Shown here: piece by piece, positions 28,425 to 37,667 of the stretch
How positions within the stretch are numbered: the stretch's first letter is position 1
How the letters are laid out: each line of letters starts with the position of its first letter
Assembly (NCBI GenBank): GCA_009773455.1
Contig: WSXU01000002.1
Coordinates: 310,001-374,000 of the forward strand
DNA from: Bacteroidota bacterium
Lineage (GTDB): Bacteria; Bacteroidota; Bacteroidia; Bacteroidales; Lentimicrobiaceae
DNA length: 64,000 nucleotides
Reading direction: 5' to 3'
Made by a program: the position numbers and the translations under genes
The notes under the pieces: generated by a model
What the model saw: the letters and a program-made list of their open reading frames with translations, nothing else
Database searches by the model: none
What the model was told of the DNA's origin: nothing

Positions 28425-31331
28425 TTAAAAACCTATGTTCAGGCCGGCCATAATGGTGCGTGATTGCGGGTAAGTAAAGAAGTCTGTGCCCAGGATGATG
28501 TTATCGTTCCCATAGTAGTTTACCTCCGGGTCCATCCCTGAATAGGTTGTCTTTGTGAACAGGTTCTGACCAGAAACAAATAGTCTGGCCGATTTGATGC
28601 CCGTTTTTCTCAACATGGTTTTCGGGAGGGTGTAACCGATGGAAATGTTCTTTATTCTTAAGAAGGATCCGTTTTCGATAAACCTGGATGAGATGGCTCC
28701 ATCCCCTGCCCTTGGAACATCGGTTATATCTCCGGGTTTCATCCACCTGCGCAGCATGGTTGTAGTCTGGTTGTCTTCCCCTATTCCTGATTCAAGGTAA
28801 ATCCGGGTTCCGTTAAAAACATCATTGCCGTAAACTGCCTGAAGAAAAATGGACAAGTCGAAGCCTTTAAAACTAAAGGTATTGGTCATACCGGTGGTAA
28901 AATCAGGATTCGGGTCCCCGGTTTTTGTAAGGTCATCGGCGGTAATGGTCCCATCGTCATTGATATCCTCATAAACCAGGTCGCCGGTAGTGGGATCTAC
29001 GCCCAGGCAATTGTAACCCATGAAAATTCCAATGGGCTCGCCCTCAATAACCCAGTTGCTTCCCCGTCCAAGATCTGCTATGGGTTGTCCATCATAAAGT
29101 TTGGTTATTTTATTCCGGTTGGCAGCAAAATTAAACGAGGTATTCCACGTAAATGCACCCCTGATGTTCTCCGTGTTTAAAACCAGTTCGAATCCTTTGT
29201 TCTCTAGGTTTCCGATATTGGCAAAAATGGTGCTGTATCCCGTTGAGGGAGGCAGAGGTCTTTCAAGCAACAGGTCTCTCGTTTTGTTGAAATACACATC
29301 AGCATTCAGACTAATGCGGCTATCGAATACTGCAATATCAAGACCAAATCCTGTCTGGGCTGTGGTTTCCCATTTCAGGTCCGGATTTGGCAACTGGGTT
29401 GGTGCAATCCCTGAATTACCACCATAATTAAATCCGCCACCGTAAAGACCAAGAGAAGCAAAATCAGGAATACCATCATTCCCGGTTAATCCGAAGCTTG
29501 CTCTGACTTTAAGTTCGCTTAACCAGGCAAACTGCTTCATAAATTCCTCTTCATTTAACCTCCATGCGAATGAAGCAGCAGGGAAATATCCGTACTGATT
29601 GTTCTCGCCGAATTTTGATGAACCATCGGCCCGCGCTGTGAGTGTCACAATATATTTATACTTATAATTGTACTTAAACTGCCCGAAAAATGAATTCAGG
29701 CCACGGTCGAGCGATGAAGCTGATGCGGCCCTGATGGTTCCTGCCGAGGTGATATACTGTAAATTCTCGTTGGGAAAATCAATGGCTTCGATATAGGTAG
29801 TGCGCCTGGCATACTTTTCAAAACTGTAGCCTGCCATGACTTCAAAGTTATGCTTTTCGCTGAGGGTTATAATGTATTGCAGAACATTGCTGCTAACCAG
29901 ATTGCTCACATATGATGTACCTTCAATTCCCAGTCCGTTGTATTTGGCACCCTGCCTGGTTGTAATGGGGTCATATTCATGTTCGCGAAGATTATAAATA
30001 TCGGCGCCCCATTTGGTTGTAAAGGTGAAGCCATCAAGGAATTTATATTCCAGGAATACATTTCCATTGTTGCGGTTTGTGTAAGCAATATTTACCGTTT
30101 CATTGGAGATGGCAACCGGATTTGCATAAGGGCCCTGTTCGTTGTAAGTACCATCTTCGTTATACACCGGATAAATTGCAGGAATCGACAAGGCATTGGG
30201 CAGTGGCCCGAAGAGGGTCTGGTCGCCTTCAACCCGGTCGTTTTTCGAATACGTCATTGAAATACTGCCTCCAATAGTCAGGCCCCGATAGAGTAGGTGA
30301 TCAACATTCAACCTGCCCGAATACCGGTTATAGTCGGTACCTTTAACAGTCCCCTCCTGGTTATAATAACTCCCTGAAACAAACAGCCTGGTTTTGTCGT
30401 TGCCGCTGCTTACCGAGAGTTCTGTGTTGGATGTTGGAGCCACCTGAAGTATTTCACTCATCCAGTCGGTATCGATCCCCTGAACATCGGTTCCTTTGTA
30501 TTCATTCCATTGCTGCGCGTTCATCAGCTCCGGTAAACGTTCCTTTGGCAGGGTTTGCCAGCCGTAGGAAGTATTCAGATTAATGCTGGTTTTTTGCAGA
30601 TTTCCCTTTTTTGTGGTAATGAGAATAACCCCGTTAGAAGCTCTTGCCCCATAAATAGCAGTTGCAGAGGCGTCTTTCAGAATGGTAACCTGTTCTATAT
30701 CGTTGGGGTTGATGTCGGAAAGTGCACCAATTTCCTGTCCGCTGTAGCCAATTTGTCCGAAACTTCCGGAAAGGGCCGGCACTCCGTCAATCACGATCAG
30801 CGGCTGGTTGGTAGCATTGATTGAACTTCCTCCCCTGATTTTGATGGAATTCTGTCCGCCGGGGGTACCTGAGTTCTGGTTGATTGTCATACCGGCTGCT
30901 TTACCCTGGAGAACACCATCGATGGTCCTTAATGGAATGGCCTTGATTTCTTCCTGATCTACCAGTCCAAAAGAGCCTGTTATCAACTTTTTGCTCGAAG
31001 TATTATAACCCATTACTACCACTTCACCCAGGTCAATCTTTTCTTCTGACATTTCAATGCTGATCTGTCGTTTTCCCTTTACCGGGACTTCCTGCTTTTG
31101 CATCCCGACAAAGGAGAATACAAGCACCCCGTCCGATGGGATGTCAAGAGAAAAGGAACCATTCGCATCTGTGACAGTTCCTTTGGAAGTGCCTTTGATA
31201 ACGACGGTAACTCCGGGGATCGGCTGTTTATCCGTTGCCGAGGTAACCTTTCCGCTGACAGGTATGTTCTGTGCTTTCAGGGAACCTATGACCAGCATGA
31301 ATACCAAAAATAAAATATAAGGTCTCTTCAT
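28425..31331 (-). CDS. SusC/RagA family TonB-linked outer membrane protein
   Basis: GKVTSATDKQPIPGVTVVIKGTSKGTVTDANGSF; PLIVIDGVPA...INPNDIEQVTILKDASATAIYGARASNGVILITT. Confidence 0.97.
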   Translation of the reverse strand: MKRPYILFLVFMLVIGSLKAQNIPVSGKVTSATDKQPIPGVTVVIKGTSKGTVTDANGSFSLDIPSDGVLVFSFVGMQKQEVPVKGKRQISIEMSEEKIDLGEVVVMGYNTSSKKLITGSFGLVDQEEIKAIPLRTIDGVLQGKAAGMTINQNSGTPGGQNSIKIRGGSSINATNQPLIVIDGVPALSGSFGQIGYSGQEIGALSDINPNDIEQVTILKDASATAIYGARASNGVILITTKKGNLQKTSINLNTSYGWQTLPKERLPELMNAQQWNEYKGTDVQGIDTDWMSEILQVAPTSNTELSVSSGNDKTRLFVSGSYYNQEGTVKGTDYNRYSGRLNVDHLLYRGLTIGGSISMTYSKNDRVEGDQTLFGPLPNALSIPAIYPVYNEDGTYNEQGPYANPVAISNETVNIAYTNRNNGNVFLEYKFLDGFTFTTKWGADIYNLREHEYDPITTRQGAKYNGLGIEGTSYVSNLVSSNVLQYIITLSEKHNFEVMAGYSFEKYARRTTYIEAIDFPNENLQYITSAGTIRAASASSLDRGLNSFFGQFKYNYKYKYIVTLTARADGSSKFGENNQYGYFPAASFAWRLNEEEFMKQFAWLSELKVRASFGLTGNDGIPDFASLGLYGGGFNYGGNSGIAPTQLPNPDLKWETTAQTGFGLDIAVFDSRISLNADVYFNKTRDLLLERPLPPSTGYSTIFANIGNLENKGFELVLNTENIRGAFTWNTSFNFAANRNKITKLYDGQPIADLGRGSNWVIEGEPIGIFMGYNCLGVDPTTGDLVYEDINDDGTITADDLTKTGDPNPDFTTGMTNTFSFKGFDLSIFLQAVYGNDVFNGTRIYLESGIGEDNQTTTMLRRWMKPGDITDVPRAGDGAISSRFIENGSFLRIKNISIGYTLPKTMLRKTGIKSARLFVSGQNLFTKTTYSGMDPEVNYYGNDNIILGTDFFTYPQSRTIMAGLNIGF

Positions 31332-31353
31332 ACAATAAGGGTTTGGTTGGTTG

Positions 31354-32622
31354 TTATTTAATCTTTGTTACTGATACTTTTACAGGGCTGATATCCAGGC
31401 GTATATCTGCAACAGAATACTCATCCTCTTCGCGTGCATTCTCAAAATAGAAACCCTGGCTGGAGGGTTTTTTTGTAAAGTTAAGCAGGAAAGCATTCTC
31501 GGAATCGGTAAAATTAAGGTTTGAGATGCTTTCAGCACCTTTGTTATCCATAAGATTGATGGTAATCACATCGCGGAGGGTCGAACCATTGGCCGATAAA
31601 ATCCCGGCCTGTGCCGGATGTTCACGTTTGTAGTATTCATTCCCCCTGGTAGCCTTCTTTCCTGCGGCCGGAATCAGTTCGCCGGTATTCACCAGGTAAG
31701 AATCACCGTTCTCCAGATAGCTGACAGAAAGGTTGGAGATATCAGGCAATCCCTGTACCAGTGAATATGTGGCTTCAGCAGCATTAATAATGGTCAGGCC
31801 TGCTGCCCCGGCAACCTGAATTTTATGGTCGTAAGCAGAATAGATCAACGCTGTGTTTTCATCCACCCCGAAAGCAAGATGATATTTCTCCCGTGAATCC
31901 ATAAGTGCAACAATCAGCCTGCCTATTCTGGCTCTCTGATTAAAATGCTGATCAACAATGCCTTCAGGAAAAAATCCAATACCCCTCGAAAGCAGCAAAG
32001 CATCAGTTTCTTCATTCTCAGGGCCATTGTCACGGATGATGCCCTGTTTCAGGGCTCCCATGCTGGTACCATTACCGATCATGATTTCACTCATGATGGC
32101 TGCACCGGCACTGCTCCCTCCGATTACACCTCCCTTGTTATAAACCTCCCAAACAGCTTCAAGCACGGGTGTCCGTCCGCCATCCGGCAAAGTCAGAGCC
32201 ATCATGGTACGCATCTGGTCACCACCGGTAAACCAAACCCCTGTACATCCCCGGATCGTTCTTGCCAGCCTTTTGTCGTTGCCGTTTCCGGCCCATTTCG
32301 ATTCATCGGTATCCATGGTGCTGTCATCATCCATCACCGAAATGTTTATAAGGTGTATGTTATCGGCTTTAACCCCATACGACTGAAGTGTTTTACTGAT
32401 GCTCACCCACGACTGAACAGGGACACCGCTTGCGGAAGGGATCACGGCGAAAGCCGCTTTCTCCGGGCCTCCGGCCAGTCCTATCATCCTGCTGTAAACC
32501 TCTTTATTATCCGGGTTCAGACCACCACCTACGATGACAAGACTTCCTTTTCCATCCTGAGCTGTAACAATGAAAGAAGTGCATAACAGCAATAACAACA
32601 AGGAGATACCGGCTCTTTTCAT
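31354..32622 (-). CDS. Cyanophycinase-like S51 family peptidase with signal peptide
   Basis: GSLVIVGGGLNPDNKEVYSRMI, Ser-nucleophile motif GGSSAGA, and VDQHFNQRARIGRL, all characteristic of cyanophycinases. Confidence 0.88.
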   Translation of the reverse strand: MKRAGISLLLLLLCTSFIVTAQDGKGSLVIVGGGLNPDNKEVYSRMIGLAGGPEKAAFAVIPSASGVPVQSWVSISKTLQSYGVKADNIHLINISVMDDDSTMDTDESKWAGNGNDKRLARTIRGCTGVWFTGGDQMRTMMALTLPDGGRTPVLEAVWEVYNKGGVIGGSSAGAAIMSEIMIGNGTSMGALKQGIIRDNGPENEETDALLLSRGIGFFPEGIVDQHFNQRARIGRLIVALMDSREKYHLAFGVDENTALIYSAYDHKIQVAGAAGLTIINAAEATYSLVQGLPDISNLSVSYLENGDSYLVNTGELIPAAGKKATRGNEYYKREHPAQAGILSANGSTLRDVITINLMDNKGAESISNLNFTDSENAFLLNFTKKPSSQGFYFENAREEDEYSVADIRLDISPVKVSVTKIK

Positions 32623-32641
32623 AGATTGAATTTAAGGGTTA

Positions 32642-34618
32642 TTATTCCTTGACAAAATTAGAAGCTGCAACGATCCTTCCAGAACCATCGGAAAGCAGCA
32701 ACATGTAAATACCTCCAGGCAAAAATGAAATATCCGCGGATACATTGTTCTCCGAAATAATTCCTTCTCTGACATTACTTCCTGAAAGAGAGACAATTTT
32801 CCATGATGAAGCTCCTTTTACAGTGCTGAACTTAATCAATCTCCCGGCAGGATTGGGTGCAATTGCTATGGGAAAAGAGAATTCCGGACCGGAAATCCCT
32901 TCAGGAGAAACGTCTCCCATCTGGAAAGGCGTTGTATAATCAATGAAATACATACTGAGTTTCTCAAATCCTGCCACCATTCTGGGGGTTCCAGGGCCAC
33001 CTGTGCCGGTCTGATGAGAAAATCCGGCTTTTGTGCCTTCATTGGCTATTACCATAACCGGGGCCGTGCCGTAACCGGTAAGCCAGGTTTTCCCGTTAAG
33101 CGGAGCATACTTCATGTAATTGTGATTGGTGAGCCAGATGCCAAACTTCACTGTATCGAGAGCCATGGCATAGGGGACAGCAGTAGCGGTATTTTCATAG
33201 ATATCGCTGTTCAGGTAGGTTTCGGGCATGATGACTGTATTCTTCAACAATTCCATACCGCGTGTAAATGTCAGCTCCCCGTACCAGGATGCCAGGTACT
33301 CAAGATAATTTCCTATGATTGTTTTGCCCGCCAGTCGGGCATCCTGACCGGCAAAGGCACTGATCATCCCGTCTCCCTTCAGTTTTTGAATCAGCAATCT
33401 TCCATTCGGCGTCAGCAAAAACTGGCTGAATGTGGTTTCGTTGTTCTTTACAAACAGGATTTTGGAAGCCCCTGTAATTTCTGATGCAAATTCCGCATCT
33501 GATCCGTTGGCTGCGACAGGATTAAAGATGGCAACCTCAGCAGCACCTGCTTCAAGAAGTCCGGCACTGAAACTGCCGGCCATGGTATTGTCGCCTGAAA
33601 GGATCATCACACCGGCTTCAGGAACTCCGCAGGAAGTTACCAGATCGGTGATCATGGCCGAGTTGTCGTTCAACAGATTACTTCCTGAAGCCAAAACCGT
33701 ATAGTTTCCGGATTCCGACAAACCTGATGTATTGATCTGCCGGTCAAGCGTCAGGTAACCGGTTTCTCCGGTTGAAAAGTTATAGGTACATCCTTTGATC
33801 AACTGTATCACTATGATGGAATCGGCAAGCAATTTGTTGCCGTTCTGGCTGAAACTACCGGCTGATCGGTAAAAATTAGCACAGCCCGTTCCATATACCG
33901 TACCCAGGCCATTCTCATCAACGGTCATGCAGGTCATATCGTCCATGCCAAGCCCGGTAAGATCTTCGTTCGCACTGAACCTGTAATTGGCGAGAAATCC
34001 GGCAAGCCTTCCAAACCGTGCCCTTTCACAAAAATGGGTGTCAAAAATAAAACCCGGTTTCAGGTCAAGGAAATCATCTTCCAGTGTAACGTAACTGTTG
34101 TTGGGGTTTTCGATGCATTGATATGGATAAACTGTACCGTTTTCAGCTGTAAATACGATGGATGAAAGGATGTGCATACCGGCTGAGGTGCCACCGATAC
34201 ACCCACCCTGGCTATACTTATCGTTCACCGCATCCAGAAGCCTGGTGTTGCGGTAAAGGTTGTAATATTCCCATTGGTCGCCTCCCCTGAAGAAAATGAC
34301 ATCATACGTCATGAGGGTATCATAGGTTGCCTGACTGTCAGCACTGTCGCGCGTTGCAATGGCAAACTCCCTTGCCCGGGCAGCACCACACTGACTCTCC
34401 ATATAGGGAGCAAGGCTTCCGGTTTCTGTTCCAATGATGGCAACCCGTTTCCCTTCCACGGCCCATCTGTAGGGTGGAGTACTCCAACTGTTGGTTCCAT
34501 TCTTTTCCGAACCACCTCCCACCAGTAGCAACCGCCCTTGCGCTAACGATCCGGCACAGGAAATGAATAATAAAAATATGAGTATGAAACCCTTATGAAT
34601 TTCGTTGTGTGATGGCAT
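32642..34618 (-). CDS. Cyanophycinase-like S51 family peptidase with T9SS type A sorting domain (extracellular)
   Basis: GRLLLVGGG, GGTSAGM, FDTHFCERARFGRL; C-terminus FPIAIAPNPAGRLIKFSTV...LPGGIYMLLLSDGSGRIVAASNFVKE. Confidence 0.85.
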   Translation of the reverse strand: MPSHNEIHKGFILIFLLFISCAGSLAQGRLLLVGGGSEKNGTNSWSTPPYRWAVEGKRVAIIGTETGSLAPYMESQCGAARAREFAIATRDSADSQATYDTLMTYDVIFFRGGDQWEYYNLYRNTRLLDAVNDKYSQGGCIGGTSAGMHILSSIVFTAENGTVYPYQCIENPNNSYVTLEDDFLDLKPGFIFDTHFCERARFGRLAGFLANYRFSANEDLTGLGMDDMTCMTVDENGLGTVYGTGCANFYRSAGSFSQNGNKLLADSIIVIQLIKGCTYNFSTGETGYLTLDRQINTSGLSESGNYTVLASGSNLLNDNSAMITDLVTSCGVPEAGVMILSGDNTMAGSFSAGLLEAGAAEVAIFNPVAANGSDAEFASEITGASKILFVKNNETTFSQFLLTPNGRLLIQKLKGDGMISAFAGQDARLAGKTIIGNYLEYLASWYGELTFTRGMELLKNTVIMPETYLNSDIYENTATAVPYAMALDTVKFGIWLTNHNYMKYAPLNGKTWLTGYGTAPVMVIANEGTKAGFSHQTGTGGPGTPRMVAGFEKLSMYFIDYTTPFQMGDVSPEGISGPEFSFPIAIAPNPAGRLIKFSTVKGASSWKIVSLSGSNVREGIISENNVSADISFLPGGIYMLLLSDGSGRIVAASNFVKE

Positions 34619-34830
34619 GCAGGAACATCCGGATTAACGATAGCTTTTCCAAACTTACAAAAATTATTTCATGAAATGAAAAGAGTATAATTAGTAATGG
34701 AGACAAAAACAGGAAGGCATTGGCATTATTAATCCTTACCTTTCCCAGAATCTGATTCGTGTCCCGGTTTATTTCCATACGTCAGCACCATATCTTATAT
34801 CACTGAATTCTACAGACGCTCAAACTTTGC

Positions 34831-34838
34831 TAACTTTG
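34831..34838 (+). promoter_or_regulatory. -7 element TAACTTTG upstream of the isoaspartyl dipeptidase gene
   Basis: Matches TAnnTTTG, 20 nt before the preferred ATG at 34859, which excludes the longer ORF start at 34838. Confidence 0.45.
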
Positions 34839-34858
34839 TGATTCCAAAAACCAGACAG

Positions 34859-36025
34859 ATGCTCACGCTCATCAAGAATGCTGAAATATACGCTCCTGAA
34901 AAACTGGGGCGCATGGATGTATTGCTCGCCGGTACCAGAATTGAGGCCATTGAGCCCGAAATTAATCTTCCCCCTTCACTGAATGTAAGCATCATTGATG
35001 CGTCAGGGTTATGCCTTGTTCCAGGTTTCATCGATGCTCATGTGCATATAGCTGGAGCCGGTGGAGAAGGCGGTCCTGCAAGTCGTACCCCGGAGATGCA
35101 GCTCAGTGATATGATCTCTGCCGGAGTAACCACAGTAGTTGGCTGCCTTGGGACAGATGGTATCACCCGAAGTGTGGATAGTGTCCTGATGAAGGTGAAA
35201 TCGCTCAGGGCCGAAGGTGTTTCGGCCTGGATGTATACCGGTGCTTACCAGGTTCCCACACCCACTGTAACCGGAGATTATGCCCGTGACATTGCCCTGA
35301 TTGAAGAAATTATCGGTGTGGGTGAAGTGGCGGTTTCGGATCACCGTTCTTCAAACCCGACAAATGAAGAACTGACCCGGATAACAGGTCATGCCCGTGT
35401 TGCAGGGATGCTCAGCGGAAAAGCCGGGATCATCAACATCCATATGGGGGATGCCAGAGACCCGTTCAGGCCGTTGTATAAAGTTGTCGAAGCCAGTGAA
35501 CTTACCCTCAGGCAGTTCCTTCCTACCCACATAAACCGCAACGATTATATTTTTGAAGATGCCAAGACTTACGGTTTGCAGGGTTATGTTGATATTACCA
35601 CCAGTTCATACCCTTATTATCCCGATGAAGAGATAAAACCGGCCACTGCGCTCAGGCTGCTGATCGAAGCCGGGGTCCCGGCCGAACACATTACCTTCAC
35701 TTCCGACGCCTGCGGTTCCCTGCCCGGTTTTGATCCTGTAACCGGCGAACTGGTAAAGATGGAAACCGGCAAACCCTCCTCCAACCTTCGTGAATTGCGC
35801 GATGCCGTGCAGGAAGAAAAAATCCCTCTGGAGATCGCCCTGAAAGTGCTGACCTCAAATCCTGCCCGGATACTGAAACTTAAACAAAAAGGCAACGTTG
35901 CCAAAGGTATGGATGCCGATGTGTTGCTTCTGGATTCCGATCTTAAGATTCATTCTGTTATTGCGATGGGCATCAGGGTATTGGCTGATGGAATATTGCT
36001 GAAGAAGGGAACCTACGAGCAATAA
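34859..36025 (+). CDS. iadA: Beta-aspartyl-peptidase (isoaspartyl dipeptidase)
   Basis: GFIDAHVHIAGAGGEGGPASRTPEMQLSDMISAGVTTVVGCLGTDG and ITFTSDACGSLPGFD; strongly typical of IadA amidohydrolases. Confidence 0.93.
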   Translation: MLTLIKNAEIYAPEKLGRMDVLLAGTRIEAIEPEINLPPSLNVSIIDASGLCLVPGFIDAHVHIAGAGGEGGPASRTPEMQLSDMISAGVTTVVGCLGTDGITRSVDSVLMKVKSLRAEGVSAWMYTGAYQVPTPTVTGDYARDIALIEEIIGVGEVAVSDHRSSNPTNEELTRITGHARVAGMLSGKAGIINIHMGDARDPFRPLYKVVEASELTLRQFLPTHINRNDYIFEDAKTYGLQGYVDITTSSYPYYPDEEIKPATALRLLIEAGVPAEHITFTSDACGSLPGFDPVTGELVKMETGKPSSNLRELRDAVQEEKIPLEIALKVLTSNPARILKLKQKGNVAKGMDADVLLLDSDLKIHSVIAMGIRVLADGILLKKGTYEQ

Positions 36026-36208
36026 CTGACTGCCTTTCAGAACTGAATACAAGTTTCAATAAAAAACCCTGCGGTCAGGAATTTCAAGCCTGGCTAAAAA
36101 AGGGAAATTCAGGGAATAAGAGTTTTTCCTTTATACTACTATGCTTTTATAAATTCCTGTTCAAATAAAAAGGATGATATTCTGCCAGCTCCACTTTACT
36201 CTTTTATC

Positions 36209-36823
36209 CTACATTCTGCTCTTTGTCTGTGCCTTCAGGTCATCGATCCATTTGCTATCAACTTTGAGAGATTCATAACCTTCGATGGCCTCAAGAAGGT
36301 GTTCGGGATATTCATTCACGAGCAGGTTTTTGTGGTGCTCAGGTCTTACAAATCGTTGTTCAACAGTGTATTCAAGGAAACTAACGAGCTGATTGTAAAA
36401 TCCTTTGGTATTCAGCAATGCCACCGGCTTGTCCATGATCTCCAGCTGGTTCCACGACATGGCTTCGAAAATCTCGTCGAGTGTACCGATACCTCCAGGC
36501 ATAGCAATAAAGGCATCTGACAATTCCGCCATTTTCTCCTTGCGGATACTCATGGATTCTACCACGTGAAACTCCTTCAGTTCGGTATAGGCAACCTCAC
36601 GATCAATCAAGCCCTGGGGCATTACACCTACCACATGCCCACCTTCGGCCAGGCAAGCATCGGCAATGGCGCGCATCAATCCGATGTTGCTTCCTCCATA
36701 GACAAGGGTAATTCTCTTCCTGCCCAGTAAGCGGCCAAGCTGACGCGCTGCAGCAGTATATTCCGGATCGGACCCCGGTGAGGAGCCACAGAAAACACAA
36801 ATGGATTTTATTTTTCTCATCAT
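36209..36823 (-). CDS. TIGR00730 / LOG family Rossmann-fold protein
   Basis: ICVFCGSSPGSDPEYTAAARQLG, YGGSNIGLMRAIADA, MPGGIGTLDEIFEAMSWNQL. Confidence 0.93.
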   Translation of the reverse strand: MMRKIKSICVFCGSSPGSDPEYTAAARQLGRLLGRKRITLVYGGSNIGLMRAIADACLAEGGHVVGVMPQGLIDREVAYTELKEFHVVESMSIRKEKMAELSDAFIAMPGGIGTLDEIFEAMSWNQLEIMDKPVALLNTKGFYNQLVSFLEYTVEQRFVRPEHHKNLLVNEYPEHLLEAIEGYESLKVDSKWIDDLKAQTKSRM

Positions 36824-37530
36824 TGGATTTTTTCAAGTTCACATGCCTCAACCCTCGTAAGGTCAAGATTATAAACCGCCGCTAACCTGGCGGCAAGCAA
36901 GGTTTTCACTTCATCAACATTCACCTGCCGTCCAAGTTCGGCCGACAGGGAAGTTACTGCTTTGTCGGTAAACCCGCAGGGATTGATGTAATTAAAATAC
37001 TGCAGGTTGGTATTTACATTCAGGGCAAATCCATGCATGCTGACCCAGTGGCTGGTCCTGACGCCGATGGCACAGATTTTTCTCGTCCTCCCGGGTTTAT
37101 CGGTATCGAGCCAAACACCGGTAGCCCCGGTAAGTCTTCCGGAATGAATTCCATATACCCGGAGTGTCTGGATAATGGCTTCTTCCATCTTTTCGATGTA
37201 TTCCCGGGCGCCTTTAACAACTGTCTCCAAGTTAAGGATAGGGTAACCCACGATCTGACCCGGCCCATGGTAGGTAATATCGCCTCCCCTGTTTGTGCGG
37301 TAAAAAGTGGCATCCTTTGCCTGTAGCTGGATCATGTCGAGCAGCAGATTATTGTCGGATCCGCTCTTCCCCAGGGTATAGACATGCGGATGTTCGCAGA
37401 ACAACAGATAATTATCAGTCGCAGAAGCTCCGGATTTCTTAAGGGAAATGATATGGTTAAACAACCGCTCCTGCAGATCCCACGCAGTTCTGTATTCAAT
37501 CAGACCAAGATCGGTAAATAAGGTTTTCAA
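36820..37530 (-). CDS. lipB: Lipoyl(octanoyl) transferase LipB
   Basis: NRGGDITYHGPGQIVGYPIL, KICAIGVRTSHWVSMHGFALNVNTNL; ATGA overlap with the LOG gene. Confidence 0.95.
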   Translation of the reverse strand: MKTLFTDLGLIEYRTAWDLQERLFNHIISLKKSGASATDNYLLFCEHPHVYTLGKSGSDNNLLLDMIQLQAKDATFYRTNRGGDITYHGPGQIVGYPILNLETVVKGAREYIEKMEEAIIQTLRVYGIHSGRLTGATGVWLDTDKPGRTRKICAIGVRTSHWVSMHGFALNVNTNLQYFNYINPCGFTDKAVTSLSAELGRQVNVDEVKTLLAARLAAVYNLDLTRVEACELEKIQ

Positions 37531-37667
37531 TTTAAAAAGTTACGGGGTTAAACCACACCAGCCAACCCTCTTCTCCAAATAGATGGCGGAAGTATGTTGG
37601 GCTTATAAGTTAAATTCTTACTGGAATATGCATCAAATTAATTCAATGCAACTCAGGAAGTAAAGAG

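Noticed and set aside
31945-32586. 213 aa plus-strand ORF
   Set aside because: Antisense to the cyanophycinase-like gene with GGSSAGA and DQHF motifs; no protein-family signal.
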